Source of the DNA: Geobacter sp.
GTDB lineage: Bacteria; Desulfobacterota; Desulfuromonadia; Geobacterales; Pseudopelobacteraceae
NCBI GenBank assembly: GCA_025360785.1
Contig: JANYBN010000116.1
Span: forward strand, 1 to 33,365
Reading direction: 5' to 3'
DNA: 33,365 nt
The position numbers and the translations under genes were made by a program. This document shows, piece by piece, positions 15,104-22,702 of the stretch. A model generated the notes under the pieces. It made no database searches, had not been told where the DNA came from, and saw nothing but the letters and a program-made list of their open reading frames with translations. Position 1 is the stretch's first letter, and every line of letters begins with the position of its first letter.

Positions 15104-16437
15104 AGCGCCACCTCCAGTTCCTTGGCAAACGTATCGATTTCCTTCTTGGTCCGTTTCTCGGTAACCGTCACAACCAGACAGTTTTCCGATCCCTTGTAAT
15201 ACTGCCCCAGCGGTACGCCGGCGGCAATACCCGACCCAAGCAACGCGACCACGACACCAGCGGCGTTTTTCGGCAGGGAGAGGGTAAACTCGTTGAAGGT
15301 GATCGATGGCAGCACGGTGACCCCTGGAATCCTGCTCAACTGCGCCTTGGCGTACTCGGCCTTGTCGCGGTTCAGGCGTGCCAGGTCGGCAAGCCCTTCT
15401 TTCCCAACGGAGGAGAGGAAAATCAGCCCGCGCAAAGCGCAGAGCCCCTGGTTGCTGCAGATGTTCGAGGTAGCCTTGTGTCGTTTGATGTGCTGTTCGC
15501 GGGCCTGCAGCGTCAGCACATAGCCGCGCTTGCCGTTTCTATCCACGGTCTCGCCGACAATACGGCCGGGCATGTTGCGGATATAGCTCTTTTTGGCGGC
15601 GATGAAACCGAAAGAGGGGCCGCCGAACGAAAGCGGATTACCGAGGCTCTGGCCGTCACCAACGGCGATATCAATGCCGGTCTCGCCGGGGGACTTCAAC
15701 ATGCCGAGCGCGATCGGATAGACTGAACCGATCAGAAGAGCGCCCTTGGCATGGACCTGATCCGCCAGAGCCGTAAAATCCTCGATGCTGCCGAAGAAAT
15801 TGGGGTTCTGCACCAGCACGGCAGCGACGCTGTCATCCAGCAGGGCGGCCAGTTCGGCACGGCCCAGCAACCCGGCCTGCGGCGCAATCTCTATTACTTC
15901 CACGTCCTGGTTGAAAAGATAGGTCTTCAGTACCTGCCTGGAAAAGGGGCTGACGCAGCCGTCCACAACGATCTTGTTGCGGCCGGTCACACGTAGCGCC
16001 ATCATCGCGGCCTCGGCACAGGCGGTTCCGCCGTCGTACAGGGAAGCGTTGGAGACATCGAGCCCGGTCAGGCGGCAGATCGCGGTCTGGTATTCGAACA
16101 GCGCCTGCAACGTACCTTGTGAGCATTCCGGCTGATAAGGGGTATAGGCGGTGTAGAACTCGGCGCGGCCGGAGAGGTGATCGACTACAGCGGGGATGAT
16201 ATGATCGTAAAAGCCGCCGCCGATAAAATTGGTCACACCCTGGGTGTTATCTCCGGCAATGGCCTTCATCCTGTCGAAAGTCTCGAACTCGGACATGCCT
16301 GAGGGAAGGTTGAAGGTTTTGGCACGCAGTTCTGCGGGAATCGGTGCGAAGAGATCCTCAACGCTGGCAACGCCGATCACGGAGAGCATCTCGGCGATCT
16401 CCTCCGGCGTGTGGGGACAGTAGTGGCTTTCGTTCAT
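15094..16437 (-). CDS. gcvPA: Glycine dehydrogenase (decarboxylating) subunit 1 (P-alpha)
   Basis: The 447-residue alpha subunit of the split P protein, from [18 protein letters not shown] through [34 protein letters not shown] and [14 protein letters not shown], all typical of GcvPA. The subunit completes the active site at the interface with P-beta. GGGAG (16451-16447) lies 9 nt before ATG 16437, directly beside the base of a palindromic repeat that fills the gap to gcvH, so folding of that hairpin might influence translation of this gene. Confidence 0.97.
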   Translation of the reverse strand: MNESHYCPHTPEEIAEMLSVIGVASVEDLFAPIPAELRAKTFNLPSGMSEFETFDRMKAIAGDNTQGVTNFIGGGFYDHIIPAVVDHLSGRAEFYTAYTPYQPECSQGTLQALFEYQTAICRLTGLDVSNASLYDGGTACAEAAMMALRVTGRNKIVVDGCVSPFSRQVLKTYLFNQDVEVIEIAPQAGLLGRAELAALLDDSVAAVLVQNPNFFGSIEDFTALADQVHAKGALLIGSVYPIALGMLKSPGETGIDIAVGDGQSLGNPLSFGGPSFGFIAAKKSYIRNMPGRIVGETVDRNGKRGYVLTLQAREQHIKRHKATSNICSNQGLCALRGLIFLSSVGKEGLADLARLNRDKAEYAKAQLSRIPGVTVLPSITFNEFTLSLPKNAAGVVVALLGSGIAAGVPLGQYYKGSENCLVVTVTEKRTKKEIDTFAKELEVALCN

Positions 16438-16451
16438 GATATATTTCTCCC

Positions 16452-16480
16452 GTAGGGGCGAGTCAACGACTCGCCCCTAC
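16452..16480. repeat. Perfect palindromic repeat (GTAGGGGCGAGT arms)
   Basis: Two 12-bp arms, GTAGGGGCGAGT and its exact complement, are separated by a 5-nt loop (CAACG). GTAGGGGC palindromes are, from memory, a widespread short repeat type in Geobacter, cyanobacteria and others. The element lies between gcvH and gcvPA. The gcvH stop codon TAG (16479-16477) falls inside one arm, and the gcvPA ribosome binding site abuts the other. There is no T run, so it is not a typical terminator. Confidence 0.8.
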
Positions 16481-16848
16481 AATGATTTCAAATAGTCGTC
16501 GTATTGCTCCTGCGTCATCAGGTTCTTCAGCTCCGACTCGTCGGCGATTTCGACCCAGGCCATCCAACCGGCATCCTCGGCGCTTTCGTTGACGATCTCA
16601 GGGGCAACTTCCAGAGCCTCGTTCACCTTAATCACCTTGCCTGAAACCGGTGCAAAAATATCGCTGGCGGCCTTGACCGACTCGATGCTTCCCAGCACGC
16701 CAAACTGTTTGACAACTGCACCCATTTTGGGAAGCTCCACGAAGGTGATATCACCCAGTTCATGGGCAGCGTGCTCGCTGATGCCGACCGCGCCGATCCC
16801 ATCTTTAACCTTGACCCACTCATGTTCCTTGGTGAAATAAATGCTCAT
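16477..16848 (-). CDS. gcvH: Glycine cleavage system H protein
   Basis: A 123-residue lipoyl carrier that shuttles the aminomethyl group between P, T and L proteins. The lipoylation site is Lys59 in GSIESVKAASD, followed by the PVSGKVIKVN turn; the N-terminus YFTKEHEWVKV is typical. ATG 16848 has GGAGG at good spacing. The stop codon lies within a palindromic repeat, but the protein length is normal, so the insertion has not truncated it noticeably. A second repeat element separates it from gcvT upstream. Confidence 0.97.
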   Translation of the reverse strand: MSIYFTKEHEWVKVKDGIGAVGISEHAAHELGDITFVELPKMGAVVKQFGVLGSIESVKAASDIFAPVSGKVIKVNEALEVAPEIVNESAEDAGWMAWVEIADESELKNLMTQEQYDDYLKSL

Positions 16849-16887
16849 CGTTTCTTCCTCCCTGGTATTTGATCTAAAAAATAAAAG

Positions 16888-17003
16888 GCAATGGGACGCG
16901 TATCAAATCTGATTTAAGCGGATTAACACAGATCAACCAAGACAAAAAAAAGGTTTGAAATCTGCGTAAATCCGTTCAATCCGCGTCATCCGCGTTCCAT
17001 TGC
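16888..17003. repeat. Inverted-repeat intergenic element (GCAATGG...CCATTGC ends)
   Basis: About 116 bp with inverted ends: GCAATGGGACGCG at the left and CGCGTTCCATTGC at the right. The similarity continues inwards (CGGATTAACACAGAT against ATCTGCGTAAATCCG) for roughly 45 bp per arm, with about three quarters of positions matching. The centre is A-rich. It begins 9 nt after the gcvT stop and ends 40 nt before the gcvH start, so it lies within the operon transcript and would fold into a long hairpin. Such ATCTGCG/ATCCGCG repeats are familiar in environmental bacteria, from memory. Confidence 0.75.
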
Positions 17004-17012
17004 AGTTCAGGT

Positions 17013-18104
17013 TTACGCACGCACCGAGCCGTCCCTGAAGAACGGCAGTTCGCAGACCGTCGCCTCCATGCTGACCCGCTCGTGCCGGATGGTCAGCGGC
17101 GTACCGATGGACGCCAGCTCCGGCTTGATAAAGCCGATGCCGATACCTTTGCCGAGCATCGGTGAGAAGACGCCGCTGGTGACGTTGCCGACCGTCTCAC
17201 CTTCAAAGCAGATCTCATAATGATGGCGAGGTGAACGACGGCCGTTGACCTCGAAGGCCACCTTTTTCCGGGCGACACCCTGCTCCTTCAACCGCAGTAG
17301 CGCATCCTTGCCGACAAAGTTCTTGTCGAAGTTGACAAAACTCTCCAGCCCCGCTTCAAGCGGCGTGGTCTCCTCGTCAATGTCGCTGCCGTAGAGCGAA
17401 TAGCCCACTTCAAGGCGCAATACGTCACGCGCCCCGAGACCGGCCGGCTTGACGCGCTCATCCTGCAGGAACAGATCCCACAGTTCGCAGACCTTATCGG
17501 ATGAGATGAAAATTTCGTACCCCAGTTCACCGGTATAACCGGTGCGGCTGACAATCGCCTCGACACCGAGGATAGTGACGGTGATAAATTTGAAATAGGG
17601 AATCCTGGCGACCTCCTCCCCGAAGAGTTCAACCATGACGTAGCGGGAGAGCGGCCCCTGAAGATCCAGCTTGCCGGTCGCAGCGGTAATGTCGGTAAAG
17701 GAGCCGCCCTTTAGCCGCCCCTTGATGGCAGCAAAATCCTTGGGCGCCGTGGCGGCATTGACCACGATCATGACCTTGTCCTCGGCCATGCGGAAGACGA
17801 TCAGGTCGTCGATGATCCCTCCCTGCTCGTTGAGCAGAAAGCCGTAGCGTGAGCGCCCGAGTGGAATTGTCTTCACCGAAAAGGTAAAAACATCCTCAAG
17901 GCCGCCAGCCTCGAAATCACCCTGAAAAATAAACTCGCCCATGTGACAGATGTCGAAGAGCGAGGCCTGGGTGCGGCACCAGCTGTGCTCGGCGATAATC
18001 CCCTCGTACTGAATCGGCATATCCCAACCGCCAAAAGGTGCCATCAGGGCGTTAAGGGCGCGATGCCGACCGCAGATCGGCGTTGCTTGAAGCTGCTCAT
18101 CCAT
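17013..18104 (-). CDS. gcvT: Aminomethyltransferase (glycine cleavage T protein)
   Basis: A 363-residue tetrahydrofolate-dependent T protein that releases ammonia from aminomethyl-GcvH and forms 5,10-methylene-THF. Recognisable features are the N-terminal MAPFGGWDMPIQYEGIIAEH, the CHMGEF stretch, GYTGELGYEIF and the GARDVLRLEVGYSLYGSDID folate-site region. ATG 18104 follows GAGGAG. It is the first gene of the gcvT-gcvH-gcvPA-gcvPB-lipM-lipA operon, with a TATAAT box about 75 nt upstream. The leader is too short for a tandem glycine riboswitch. Confidence 0.97.
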   Translation of the reverse strand: MDEQLQATPICGRHRALNALMAPFGGWDMPIQYEGIIAEHSWCRTQASLFDICHMGEFIFQGDFEAGGLEDVFTFSVKTIPLGRSRYGFLLNEQGGIIDDLIVFRMAEDKVMIVVNAATAPKDFAAIKGRLKGGSFTDITAATGKLDLQGPLSRYVMVELFGEEVARIPYFKFITVTILGVEAIVSRTGYTGELGYEIFISSDKVCELWDLFLQDERVKPAGLGARDVLRLEVGYSLYGSDIDEETTPLEAGLESFVNFDKNFVGKDALLRLKEQGVARKKVAFEVNGRRSPRHHYEICFEGETVGNVTSGVFSPMLGKGIGIGFIKPELASIGTPLTIRHERVSMEATVCELPFFRDGSVRA

Positions 18105-18181
18105 AGTATATTCTCCTCATGCTGTTATAGTTTTGATCTGGTGTTCCGGAAGGAGATGGTCGAGGAAATAATCGGAAGCAC

Positions 18182-18187
18182 ATTATA
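18182..18187 (-). promoter_or_regulatory. Candidate -10 box of the gcv-lip operon promoter
   Basis: A consensus TATAAT on the minus strand (18187-18182) lies 78 nt before the gcvT start codon. No good -35 hexamer is found 16-18 nt upstream, which would fit an activator-dependent promoter, but that is only an inference. Confidence 0.4.
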
Positions 18188-18199
18188 ACTTACAGTGGG

Positions 18200-18228
18200 T
18201 TGAAATTTTGGACATGGTAGTTTAAATG
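18200..18228 (+). promoter_or_regulatory. Candidate promoter of the RluA-family gene
   Basis: TTGAAA (18200-18205), a 17-nt spacer and TAAATG (18223-18228) lie 48 nt before the ATG at 18276. The spacing is ideal and both hexamers are close to consensus. It sits back to back with the gcv promoter. Confidence 0.45.
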
Positions 18229-18275
18229 TTTCACCCGCGCAACCTGAAAAACATATCTTTTCGAGAAAGAATACC

Positions 18276-18995
18276 ATGCCAACTACAAAACGCCCCCCGG
18301 CGAAATATCAGCCCAAAGGGCTCCCGGTCCTTTATGAAGACAAGGATATCATCGTAGTAGAAAAACCGTGCGGCCTCCTGACGATGGGGACGGAGCGTGA
18401 CAAGTCGAGAACGGCTCACTCGATTCTCAATGATTATGTCCGGAAAGGGGATCCCCGCTCGCGGAACCGGATCTACATCGTCCATCGCCTGGACCGCGAG
18501 ACCTCCGGCATCCTGATCTTTGCCAAGAGCGAAACGGCCAAGAACTTTCTGCAGGAGCACTGGCAGGAGACTGACAAGCGCTACCTTACGGTCGTATATG
18601 GTTCGCTGACGCCGAAAGCAGGGACTATCAGCAGCTATTTAACCGAGAACAGCGCCTTTACGGTCTATTCCACTCCCGATCAGACAGCCGGGAAGTTGTC
18701 GCATACCGAGTATACGGTTCTGAAAGAAACCAAGGGATTCAGTCTGCTGGAAATCCACCTGCTCACCGGCCGCAAGCACCAGATACGGGTACATCTGTCG
18801 GAAAAAGGACATCCGGTCGTGGGGGATAAAAAATACGGCAAGGGGAACGACCCCTACGGCACTCTGGCGCTGCATGCCAGATCGCTCTCTTTCACCCATC
18901 CGGTCAACGGAAGACGGATGACCTTTGAAACCGGTATCCCGGAATTTTTTACCCGCCTGGTCGGGAAAATCGAAGTGCCGGAAGCCTGGATTTAA
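18276..18995 (+). CDS. RluA-family RNA pseudouridine synthase
   Basis: A 239-residue synthase that converts uridine to pseudouridine in rRNA or tRNA. The catalytic motif is HRLDRETSG with nucleophile Asp73; GRKHQIRVHLSEKGHPVVGDKKYG in the second half is also typical of the family. There is no N-terminal S4 domain, and the protein starts almost directly with the catalytic domain, so it belongs among the short RluA/TruC-like enzymes. Which RNA position it modifies cannot be deduced. The ribosome binding site is weak (GAGAAAG). Transcribed divergently from gcvT. Confidence 0.93.
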   Translation: MPTTKRPPAKYQPKGLPVLYEDKDIIVVEKPCGLLTMGTERDKSRTAHSILNDYVRKGDPRSRNRIYIVHRLDRETSGILIFAKSETAKNFLQEHWQETDKRYLTVVYGSLTPKAGTISSYLTENSAFTVYSTPDQTAGKLSHTEYTVLKETKGFSLLEIHLLTGRKHQIRVHLSEKGHPVVGDKKYGKGNDPYGTLALHARSLSFTHPVNGRRMTFETGIPEFFTRLVGKIEVPEAWI

Positions 18996-19046
18996 CCAAA
19001 AAATGCTTGGAGCTTTTCAAGGTTTCATGGGATTGAAGAATAATTC

Positions 19047-20006
19047 ATGATCATTTCCGCCAGCAGACGCACTGACATACCGGCCTTCTATGCCGAATGG
19101 TTCATGCAGCGGGTACGGGAGGGGTTCTTCTACCGGGTCAACCCGTTCAACCGGAGGCAGGTCACCGGATTCAGCCTGAAACCGGAAGATGTGGACGCCA
19201 TCTGTTTCTGGACCAAGAACCAGCAACCGCTCATGAAACACCTGAATGAGCTCGACGAGCGCAGCCTGAACTACTACTTCCAATTCACCCTCAATCCCTA
19301 CGACATAAACTTCGAGCCGGGCGTCCCGCCACTGCAGGATCGCATCGACACCATGATCGAGCTGGCTGACCGCATCGGCAGAGAGCGGGTGGTGTGGCGC
19401 TACGACCCGATCATCCTTAGTTCTGCTACACCGGCATCATGGCATCTGGAGCAGGCTGAATGTCTCGCCGCCCTGCTGAGGGTCGCCACAGGCAGAGTGG
19501 TATTCAGCTTCTACGACTTTTACGGCAAGGGGCAGGGGCGCTTGCACAAAGCCCTGTCCGGGACCGGCATCACGCTGGAGGACATCACCTTGCCGGAACA
19601 GGCAGAGGCGCTTGATCTGGTCGCGCGGGGATTCAAAGCCATCGCCGACCGCTACGAACTGCAGATATTCTCCTGCAGCGAGGAGGTGGAACTAGCACAC
19701 ATCGGCATAGAGCATGGCGCCTGCATTGACGGCGCACTGATCCGGGAGCTGTTCGGCGCAAATATCACCTTTCAAAAGGATAAGTGTCAGAGGGAAGCAT
19801 GCCGGTGCATCGCATCGATTGACATGGGAATGTATAATAGCTGCCGCTTCCGCTGCAGCTACTGCTACGCCAACTTCAATGAGGGGATGATCGAGAGCAA
19901 CTGCCGGAAGCATTTCCGGGACAGCCCGTCACTGCTGCATGAATATGATGGTGAGATTGAGATCAGGAGGGTGAACTGCCGGAGAAAAAAACAGCGGGAT
20001 CTTTAA
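19047..20006 (+). CDS. DUF1848 protein with C-terminal CX3CX2C cysteine motif
   Basis: A 319-residue protein of the DUF1848 family, starting MIISASRRTDIPAFYAEWFM and NPFNRRQV. Alternating strands and helices (for example RVVWRYDPI at 114-122 and VVFSFYD at 151-157) suggest a TIM-like barrel. The C-terminus has six cysteines: 247, 252, 254, then Cys266-X3-Cys270-X2-Cys273 (SCRFRCSYCYAN). That last motif has the radical SAM [4Fe-4S] pattern, including the aromatic residue before the third Cys, but sits at the wrong end of the chain. The function is unknown to me. It follows the pseudouridine synthase by 51 nt on the same strand and has a weak ribosome binding site. Confidence 0.85.
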   Translation: MIISASRRTDIPAFYAEWFMQRVREGFFYRVNPFNRRQVTGFSLKPEDVDAICFWTKNQQPLMKHLNELDERSLNYYFQFTLNPYDINFEPGVPPLQDRIDTMIELADRIGRERVVWRYDPIILSSATPASWHLEQAECLAALLRVATGRVVFSFYDFYGKGQGRLHKALSGTGITLEDITLPEQAEALDLVARGFKAIADRYELQIFSCSEEVELAHIGIEHGACIDGALIRELFGANITFQKDKCQREACRCIASIDMGMYNSCRFRCSYCYANFNEGMIESNCRKHFRDSPSLLHEYDGEIEIRRVNCRRKKQRDL

Positions 20007-20007
20007 A

Positions 20008-20054
20008 TTCTCTGTGGTTTGAAACTGAAACGCCGCAACGAAAGGTTGCGGCGT
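20008..20054. repeat. Short repeat remnant plus 10-bp perfect hairpin
   Basis: TTCTCTGTGGTTT at 20008-20020 resembles the end of the CTCTG/CAGAG repeat family seen near position 1000. It is followed by a perfect 10-bp stem, ACGCCGCAAC (20030-20039) with GTTGCGGCGT (20045-20054), around a GAAAG loop. There is no T tract. It lies between the convergent DUF1848 and ferritin-like genes and could end transcription from both sides only weakly. Confidence 0.5.
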
Positions 20055-20085
20055 ACATGAAGCCCGAGTCGCATGTTTCCAGCTG

Positions 20086-20565
20086 TTAGAGCCCTTTTAG
20101 ATTACTGAACTCGCCCCATTCAAGATACGTTCTGGGCTCTTCTACAAAGAAATAAATATTTTCTAGCATCGTCAGGTGTTCACGTTCTTTGTCAGCCAAT
20201 ACCTGGCAAACCCTCTTCATCTGCTCGCTATCGGACTTGGTTTTCAGCTGGTCAAAAAACTCGATCGTTTCCTCCTCTTCCTGTACAACACTTCTGTAAG
20301 CATCCGGGTCATTACGCAACGCTTCAGCCAGATGCCGCGGATCAATATGCGGACTGAACACGCACATGCTTTCATCCAACGTCTCCAACCCCTTCTTAAT
20401 CATTGTATCGTTCAATGCCCTCAGTTTCTCTATATGCTCATCTTCTGCTGCCGCCAACAATGAAAACAGACGTTTCATTTCCTTTTCAGCAACAGCCCCG
20501 GCGAGACGTTCATAATGCTCCCGCGTCTCTTGCTTCATCTTTATGGTGCATTCGAGAATGTTCAT
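20086..20565 (-). CDS. Ferritin-like/rubrerythrin-type diiron protein
   Basis: A 159-residue four-helix-bundle protein with ferritin-like diiron ligands: Glu41-x2-His44 (EDEH) in helix 2, an EEEETIEFF stretch (96-104) in helix 3 and Glu127-x2-His130 (EREH) in helix 4, with a further Glu around 13-19. There is no C-terminal rubredoxin domain, so it lacks the Cys4 iron site of classical rubrerythrin. Family members reduce peroxide or handle iron in anaerobes; the specific role here is inferred. ATG 20565 has a strong AAAGGAG ribosome binding site. Confidence 0.85.
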   Translation of the reverse strand: MNILECTIKMKQETREHYERLAGAVAEKEMKRLFSLLAAAEDEHIEKLRALNDTMIKKGLETLDESMCVFSPHIDPRHLAEALRNDPDAYRSVVQEEEETIEFFDQLKTKSDSEQMKRVCQVLADKEREHLTMLENIYFFVEEPRTYLEWGEFSNLKGL

Positions 20566-20670
20566 TGTATTCTCCTTTCAAAAGCCTGAAAAGTTACTCA
20601 AACTTTTTCCTTCTTCTACCAGACCTATGGTACCATTTTTAAAGACGATTCGCAAACTAACTTGAGCAAA

Positions 20671-20702
20671 CAGGTGGGATACAATCCACATCCAGACACC
20701 TG
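20671..20702. other. Nested inverted repeats in the leader region of the 20822 gene
   Basis: CAGGTG (20671-20676) pairs with CACCTG (20697-20702). An alternative inner hairpin, GTGGGAT (20674-20680) with ATCCAC (20684-20689), shares bases with it, so the two folds exclude each other. The segment lies upstream of the predicted promoter of the 20822 gene and matches no riboswitch I recognise; it may be a protein-binding site. Confidence 0.3.
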
Positions 20703-20730
20703 CGGCAACGTCCTTGGCCAACCAGATAAT

Positions 20731-20761
20731 TTGCGCCTGATTTATTTTTCAAGAGTATAAT
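20731..20761 (+). promoter_or_regulatory. Candidate promoter of the hypothetical gene at 20822
   Basis: A consensus TATAAT at 20756-20761 is preceded by TTGCGC (20731-20736) with a 19-nt spacer, longer than ideal. The leader of about 55 nt contains a small CTGCC/GGCAG hairpin just before the GGAGG ribosome binding site. Confidence 0.45.
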
Positions 20762-20821
20762 AAAGTCGAAGGGAAGTGAGTTTAATGTCTGCCTGACAAC
20801 CGGCAGGAATGGAGGTGGGCC

Positions 20822-21181
20822 ATGAGAGGACGTGATATTGTCAAGACCCTTAACGAACGGAAGGACGAAAAATACTGCTTTGTTAAGTGCTGGAGAAAAG
20901 AGGAGGATTTTCTTGATTATGATCTGATCGACCGTTTTCTGGAAAACACCAAGGGGACGGAGGAATTCGGAGGAATTGATCTGCTGACCATGGATGACAT
21001 GTGGAAAGAGGTCTTGCGTGTGGGCGGTTCCAGGGTGAAGCTGCTGCATGACAAAAACGGCGACAAGGTTGAGTGGGTACACAAAGGCAAAACAGGCCTG
21101 CGCACCAATGTATGCGCATATACTCCTGAAACGCTGATGGAGATTTTTGATGTCGAGACAGAGGGTAATCCGGTTGATTAA
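20822..21181 (+). CDS. Hypothetical protein, 119 residues
   Basis: I do not recognise this protein. It is charged and soluble, starts MRGRDIVKTLNERKDEKYCFVKCW and ends in the acidic ETEGNPVD, with no signal peptide or membrane segment. Two cysteines (19 and 23) near the N-terminus are not part of an obvious metal site. Expression signals are strong: GGAGG 8 nt before the ATG, a TATAAT box upstream and a clean terminator just after the stop, so it is a real monocistronic gene. Size and composition could fit a small regulator or binding protein, but nothing decides this. Confidence 0.75.
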   Translation: MRGRDIVKTLNERKDEKYCFVKCWRKEEDFLDYDLIDRFLENTKGTEEFGGIDLLTMDDMWKEVLRVGGSRVKLLHDKNGDKVEWVHKGKTGLRTNVCAYTPETLMEIFDVETEGNPVD

Positions 21182-21206
21182 TGATGAACCTGGTAGCCGC
21201 CGGAAA

Positions 21207-21240
21207 GAAAGGCTGCTAAAATCGGCAGCCTTTCCATTTT
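21207..21240 (+). terminator. Rho-independent terminator after the 20822 gene
   Basis: A perfect 10-bp stem, GAAAGGCTGC (21207-21216) with GCAGCCTTTC (21225-21234), encloses an 8-nt loop and is followed by CATTTT. It begins 26 nt after the stop codon. Confidence 0.8.
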
Positions 21241-21289
21241 AATGTAATTGCACCTCCCGCACCAACGGGTAGGGTCGAAGTGAGTAAAC

Positions 21290-22702
21290 GTGGACGCCAC
21301 ATATGACCTGATAATACTCGGATCCGGTTCAACCGCTTTTGCCGCCGCGTTACGCGCCACGAGCTGCGGAGCGCGCGTTCTGATGTTCGAAAAAAGCGTT
21401 CTTGGCGGCACCTGCATCAACTGGGGATGCATACCGAGCAAGACGCTGATTCATGCCGCGCTCTACAAGCATGAAGCACTTCTGGGAAGCAGGCTTGGCA
21501 TCGGCAGTGATGAAAACGCCCATCCTGTCGATGCGGAACGCCTCTTCAAACACCGTGAAACTGTGGTGGCAAGGTTACGCCAGGAGCGTTATCTCGATGT
21601 TCTCGGCAGCATGAAAGGCCTGGATCTGGTCAAAGGAACCGCCCGCTTCAGTGATTCCCGTACCGTTGTATGCGACGACCGTCACTACCACTCCGGGCGT
21701 TTTCTCGTTGCGACAGGGGGCAATCCGCGCATCCCCAACCTGCCCGGTCTGGAAAAATGTGACTATTTCACCAGCCGCAGCGCCCTGCTTCTCAAGAAGT
21801 TCCCGGCCTCTCTCGTCATCATCGGCGGAGGGGTGATCGCCGTGGAACTTGGCCAGATGTACCACCGCCTGGGATGCAGGGTGACGATTCTCGAACATGG
21901 TCCACGCGTGCTCCCGACCGTAGAGCATGAGCTTTCGGCGGCGCTGGAGGGTGTTCTTGTTAAAGAGAGGATCACAGTAGTTACGAATGTAAAATTCTGC
22001 TCTCTGGACCGGCTCGGTGAGCTGAATGTGGTATATGCCGATGTTGATGGAATGAGACATAAATTCACTTGTGAAAAACTGCTTATTGCGGTGGGCACCG
22101 AACCGGCCACTTCAGGTATCGGGCTGGAGACCACCGGCGTGGCGCTGGATAACAAGGGATTCATCATCACCGACCGACAGATGCGCAGTTCGGTGGCCGG
22201 TATCTGGGCCGCCGGAGATGTGGTCGGCAAAATGATGATCGCCACGGTCGGCGCCAGGGAAGGTATTGTCGCGGTGGACGACATGTTCAATGAGGGATGC
22301 GGTTGCGCGATTGATTATCTGGCCGCGCCGATGGCGATCTTTACCGATCCGGAAGTGGCCATGGTAGGGCACACCGAGGATAGCGCACGGCAGGCGGGTT
22401 TCGATTGTGTCGTCAACTGCATGCCGGTCAGCGCAATTCCCAAGGCGCACGTCACCGGCATGACAGACGGCATGATCAAGATGATCGCCGACCGGGAGAG
22501 CGGACGGCTGCTAGGCGTTCACCTGGTCTGTCACCGGGGAGCGGACATGATCAATGAGGCCGCACTAGCCCTGCACATGCGGGCAACCGTGACTGACCTT
22601 GCGACAACGATGCATGTATACCCGTCAATCGGAGAAGGACTCAAGCTCTGCGCCCAGGGATTCAATAGGGACATCAGCCTGCTCTCCTGTTGCGCCGAAT
22701 GA
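21290..22702 (+). CDS. merA: Mercuric reductase-like flavoprotein disulfide reductase
   Basis: A 470-residue class I pyridine-nucleotide disulfide oxidoreductase. The FAD motif GSGSTAFAAA is near the N-terminus, the redox disulfide is Cys42/Cys47 in GGTCINWGCIPSK, the NAD(P) Rossmann motif is IIGGGVIAVELGQ, and WAAGDVVG precedes the dimer domain. The tail ends LSCCAE with a vicinal Cys467-Cys468 pair, and MHVYPSIGEGLKL keeps the Tyr near that tail; both are hallmarks of MerA and absent from dihydrolipoamide dehydrogenase. There is no N-terminal NmerA domain. No merR, merT or merP is nearby, so the physiological substrate is open. Translation starts at GTG 21290 with a weak ribosome binding site. 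The GIY-YIG gene overlaps its stop. Confidence 0.82.
   Translation: MDATYDLIILGSGSTAFAAALRATSCGARVLMFEKSVLGGTCINWGCIPSKTLIHAALYKHEALLGSRLGIGSDENAHPVDAERLFKHRETVVARLRQERYLDVLGSMKGLDLVKGTARFSDSRTVVCDDRHYHSGRFLVATGGNPRIPNLPGLEKCDYFTSRSALLLKKFPASLVIIGGGVIAVELGQMYHRLGCRVTILEHGPRVLPTVEHELSAALEGVLVKERITVVTNVKFCSLDRLGELNVVYADVDGMRHKFTCEKLLIAVGTEPATSGIGLETTGVALDNKGFIITDRQMRSSVAGIWAAGDVVGKMMIATVGAREGIVAVDDMFNEGCGCAIDYLAAPMAIFTDPEVAMVGHTEDSARQAGFDCVVNCMPVSAIPKAHVTGMTDGMIKMIADRESGRLLGVHLVCHRGADMINEAALALHMRATVTDLATTMHVYPSIGEGLKLCAQGFNRDISLLSCCAE

Noticed and set aside
18105-18275. A glycine riboswitch in front of gcvT
   Set aside because: The leader after the TATAAT box is only about 75 nt and lacks the conserved paired aptamer elements, so no riboswitch can be supported.
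20731-20750. A sigma-54 promoter (TGGC...TTGC) before the 20822 gene
   Set aside because: The GG and GC elements are about 15 nt apart rather than the required 10, so the pattern does not fit.
21290-22702. Dihydrolipoamide dehydrogenase (the missing glycine cleavage L protein)
   Set aside because: The CC-containing C-terminal tail and the Tyr before it are MerA features, and Lpd lacks them. It is also not part of the gcv operon.
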